Assembly: GCA_038231615.1 (NCBI GenBank)
Contig: JBBRLA010000168.1
Span: 1 to 13,520, forward strand
Reading direction: 5' to 3'
DNA length: 13,520 nucleotides
From: JBBRLA01 sp038231615
Lineage (GTDB): Bacteria > Myxococcota_A > Polyangia > Palsa-1104 > JAEUJZ01
Below are positions 12,028-13,520 of the stretch, in pieces. Each line of letters starts with the position of its first letter. The first letter of the stretch is position 1. A model generated the notes under the pieces. That model searched no databases and had not been told where the DNA came from. It worked only from the letters and a program-made list of their open reading frames with translations. Position numbers and translations under genes: made by a program.

Positions 12028-13179
12028 ATGAGCCGTACCCTGTCCAGCCGCTACAAGACCCGTTCCGCCTCTCCCGCCATCCCGCCCGTGCGGGCCTCCC
12101 TGCTCGTCGCCGCCGCAGTGGTCGGGATGTGCGTCCAGCCCGCCCGCGCCGACGGCACGCCCTCGCCGGCCGCCCCGGTACCGGCCCCGATCCAGGTAAC
12201 GGCCACTCCGGGCTCCATGACCCCCATGCCCCCTTTGTGGGAACAGGCCTTCGCCAAGATCACCCAGGACCCGCCACCGCCGCAGATCATCCGCCAGACC
12301 CACTACGTCACCTCCAACGAGAACCGCCACTTCCTTTTCCGCGACGCCGTGGCGGCGCAGGGCGGGGTGTATGTCGGCGTCGGGGCCGACCAGAACTACA
12401 TGCTCGCCGGCTGGTCCCGCCCCGAGGTCCTGGTCCTGATGGACTTCGACCAGGTGGTCGTCGACCTCCACCGCGTCTACCGGGTAGCCTTCCTGCAGGC
12501 CCCAAACCCCGCCGCCTTTCTGCGTCTGTGGGAGCCGAAGAACGCCCCCGCCATGCGTGCCCTCATCGACCAGACCTACCCCGAGGGCAAGCTCCGCATC
12601 GGCGCGCAATATGCCTTCCGCATCTCCCGGGCCGCGGTGCAGCGTCGGCTGGAGCGCATGAAGGGCCTCTACCGCCGCCTGGGCATCCCGTGCTTCCTGG
12701 GCGACAACGATCAGTACAGCTACCTGGTCGACCTGTTCCGCAACAACCGGGTGGTGGCCCTGCGAGGCGATCTGACGCGCAACCACACCGTCCGCGAGAT
12801 CGGCGCCGCCGCCCGCGAAGTGAACCTGCCGGTGCGGGTGCTCTACCTGTCCAACGCCGAACGCTATTTCGCTTACAACGCCGAGTTCAAGGAGAACATC
12901 CTCGATCTGCCAGTGGACGGCCGCACCGCGGTGTTGCGCACCGCCAACTTCCGCCGCGGCGCCTACGAATACAACGTCCAGTCCGGGCTGAACCTGCAGG
13001 CATGGATGCACTCCCGCAGGACGGCTTCGGCCAAGACCATGCTGCGCTGGGCGAACCGGGACGCCGCCCACGGCATCACCCTGATCCAGCGCACCCCCGC
13101 CGACGTGCCCCACGCCACCGATGACACCTGCTGCACCGAGGCCCGCCGCGAAGGCACCCCACCTCCGCTGCGCTTCTGA
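12028..13179 (+). CDS. Exported LIC_10091-like protein of unknown function
   Basis: The start at 12028 has GGAG (12019-12022) at 5-nt spacing. The 383-aa product has a long basic n-region, a hydrophobic stretch ASLLVAAAVVGMCV, and a probable signal-peptidase site after PARA (about residue 41). A Pro-rich spacer follows. The domain then contains NENRHFLFRDAV (97-108), GGVYVGVGADQNYML (112-126), LVLMDFDQVVVDLHRVYRVAFL (135-156) and VRVLYLSNAERYF (269-281). These blocks resemble Leptospira LIC_10091-type proteins, which I recall as having a Rossmann/methyltransferase-like fold; the glycine-rich GVYVGVGADQNY would be the cofactor-loop equivalent. An exported methyltransferase-like domain would be odd because SAM is cytoplasmic, so the fold may serve another role. 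It stands alone behind a strong promoter and converges on the dehydrogenase gene. Family call moderate; function unknown. Confidence 0.8.
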   Translation: MSRTLSSRYKTRSASPAIPPVRASLLVAAAVVGMCVQPARADGTPSPAAPVPAPIQVTATPGSMTPMPPLWEQAFAKITQDPPPPQIIRQTHYVTSNENRHFLFRDAVAAQGGVYVGVGADQNYMLAGWSRPEVLVLMDFDQVVVDLHRVYRVAFLQAPNPAAFLRLWEPKNAPAMRALIDQTYPEGKLRIGAQYAFRISRAAVQRRLERMKGLYRRLGIPCFLGDNDQYSYLVDLFRNNRVVALRGDLTRNHTVREIGAAAREVNLPVRVLYLSNAERYFAYNAEFKENILDLPVDGRTAVLRTANFRRGAYEYNVQSGLNLQAWMHSRRTASAKTMLRWANRDAAHGITLIQRTPADVPHATDDTCCTEARREGTPPPLRF

Positions 13180-13221
13180 CCCGCCAGGAAAGCGGCATTC
13201 TTGTAAGTCAGGCCGAGGCGT

Positions 13222-13520
13222 CTATTCCTCGCCCATGTAGCCGTAGCGGTAGCTGGTGGGCGGGAGGAAGTTCTCCTTGATGGTGCGGTAAGAGGTCCAC
13301 CGCAAAAGGTTCAACGCCGATCCAGCCTTGTCGTTGGTCCCCGAGGCCCGTGCCCCGCCGAAGGGCTGCTGTCCGACCACCGCGCCGGTGGGCTTGTCGT
13401 TGTCGTAGTAGTGTCCCGCGGTGTTGCGCAGGGCGGTCATCGCCTGCAGCACCGCCCGCCGGTCCCTGGCGAATACCGCTCCGGTCAGCGCGTAGGGCGA
13501 GCCCTGGTCGCACAGACGCA
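13222..13520 (-). CDS. pruA: Delta-1-pyrroline-5-carboxylate dehydrogenase, C-terminal part
   Basis: Only the last 99 codons are in the window; the gene continues beyond the right edge. The sequence reads CDQGSPYALTGAVFARDR, then ALRNTAGHYYDNDKPTGAVV, GQQPFGGARASGTNDKAGS, and the terminal NLLRWTSYRTIKENFLPPTSYRYGYMGEE. These are the characteristic C-terminal blocks of P5C dehydrogenases of the PruA/RocA/PutA type, including the PFGGARASGTNDKAG motif near the active site. The enzyme oxidises glutamate semialdehyde to glutamate with NAD+ in proline degradation. Whether it is monofunctional or the end of a bifunctional PutA cannot be decided here, though the end right after GYMGEE resembles stand-alone enzymes. 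It converges with the LIC_10091-like gene across a 42-bp gap with no convincing terminator. Confidence 0.93.
   Translation of the reverse strand, partial: RLCDQGSPYALTGAVFARDRRAVLQAMTALRNTAGHYYDNDKPTGAVVGQQPFGGARASGTNDKAGSALNLLRWTSYRTIKENFLPPTSYRYGYMGEE

Noticed and set aside
11893..13113. Minus-strand frame of 406 codons and plus-strand frame 11904-13124 overlapping the LIC_10091-like gene
   Set aside because: Neither has a signal peptide, domain or ribosome binding site; the frame starting at 12028 has all three or their equivalents.
13214..13231. Terminator CGAGG/CCTCG between the convergent genes at the right end
   Set aside because: Only a 5-bp stem overlapping the dehydrogenase stop codon, with no T-tract in either direction.

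Overview
The window is a GC-rich piece of bacterial chromosome. It carries a HAMP-linked class III adenylate cyclase, a Hanks-type Ser/Thr kinase, a LysM/FecR envelope protein, two lipoproteins and a LIC_10091-like exported protein. Together with the GC bias, which leaves long antisense frames open, this points to Myxococcota or a related large-genome 'deltaproteobacterial' or uncultured lineage. That placement is inference; no taxonomic marker is present.

Positions 1-2706 look like an accessory region. A small CBS-pair protein lies on the minus strand (175-624), followed by about 480 bp without a convincing gene. That gap holds a degenerate 36-37 bp repeat and two plus-strand terminator-like hairpins. 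Next is the 3' end of a group II intron on the minus strand: the maturase C-terminus, a domain V-like hairpin 6 nt past its stop, and a possible domain VI. Beyond it come a small ribbon-helix-helix protein with an AT-rich terminator-like dyad, a divergent ParD-like/ParE-like toxin-antitoxin pair, and a third small gene in the same transcription unit.

Positions 2708-8849 hold a tightly packed minus-strand operon, read from right to left: an unknown 205-aa protein, a membrane adenylate cyclase with a periplasmic sensor, a soluble Ser/Thr kinase with an N-terminal zinc ribbon and a receiver-like C-terminus, and an exported LysM-FecR-beta-barrel protein. Gaps between successive genes are 7, 5 and 4 nt. 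This is the best candidate for an uncharacterised system: an envelope-to-cytoplasm signalling unit that joins a putative peptidoglycan-binding outer-membrane protein to cAMP production and protein phosphorylation. Two of its genes carry perfect or near-perfect in-frame tandem repeats in predicted linkers.

Positions 8933-11830 encode two predicted lipoproteins on the minus strand: a CocE/NonD (S15-like) serine hydrolase with a recognisable Ser-Asp-His triad, and a small protein with W-x4-P repeats whose signal peptide is an unusual Ser-Leu alternation. A divergent promoter region with a perfect TATAAT then leads into an exported LIC_10091-like protein on the plus strand (12028-13179). The window ends inside the C-terminus of delta-1-pyrroline-5-carboxylate dehydrogenase on the minus strand.

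All functional statements rest on motifs read by eye. No database search or structure prediction was run.
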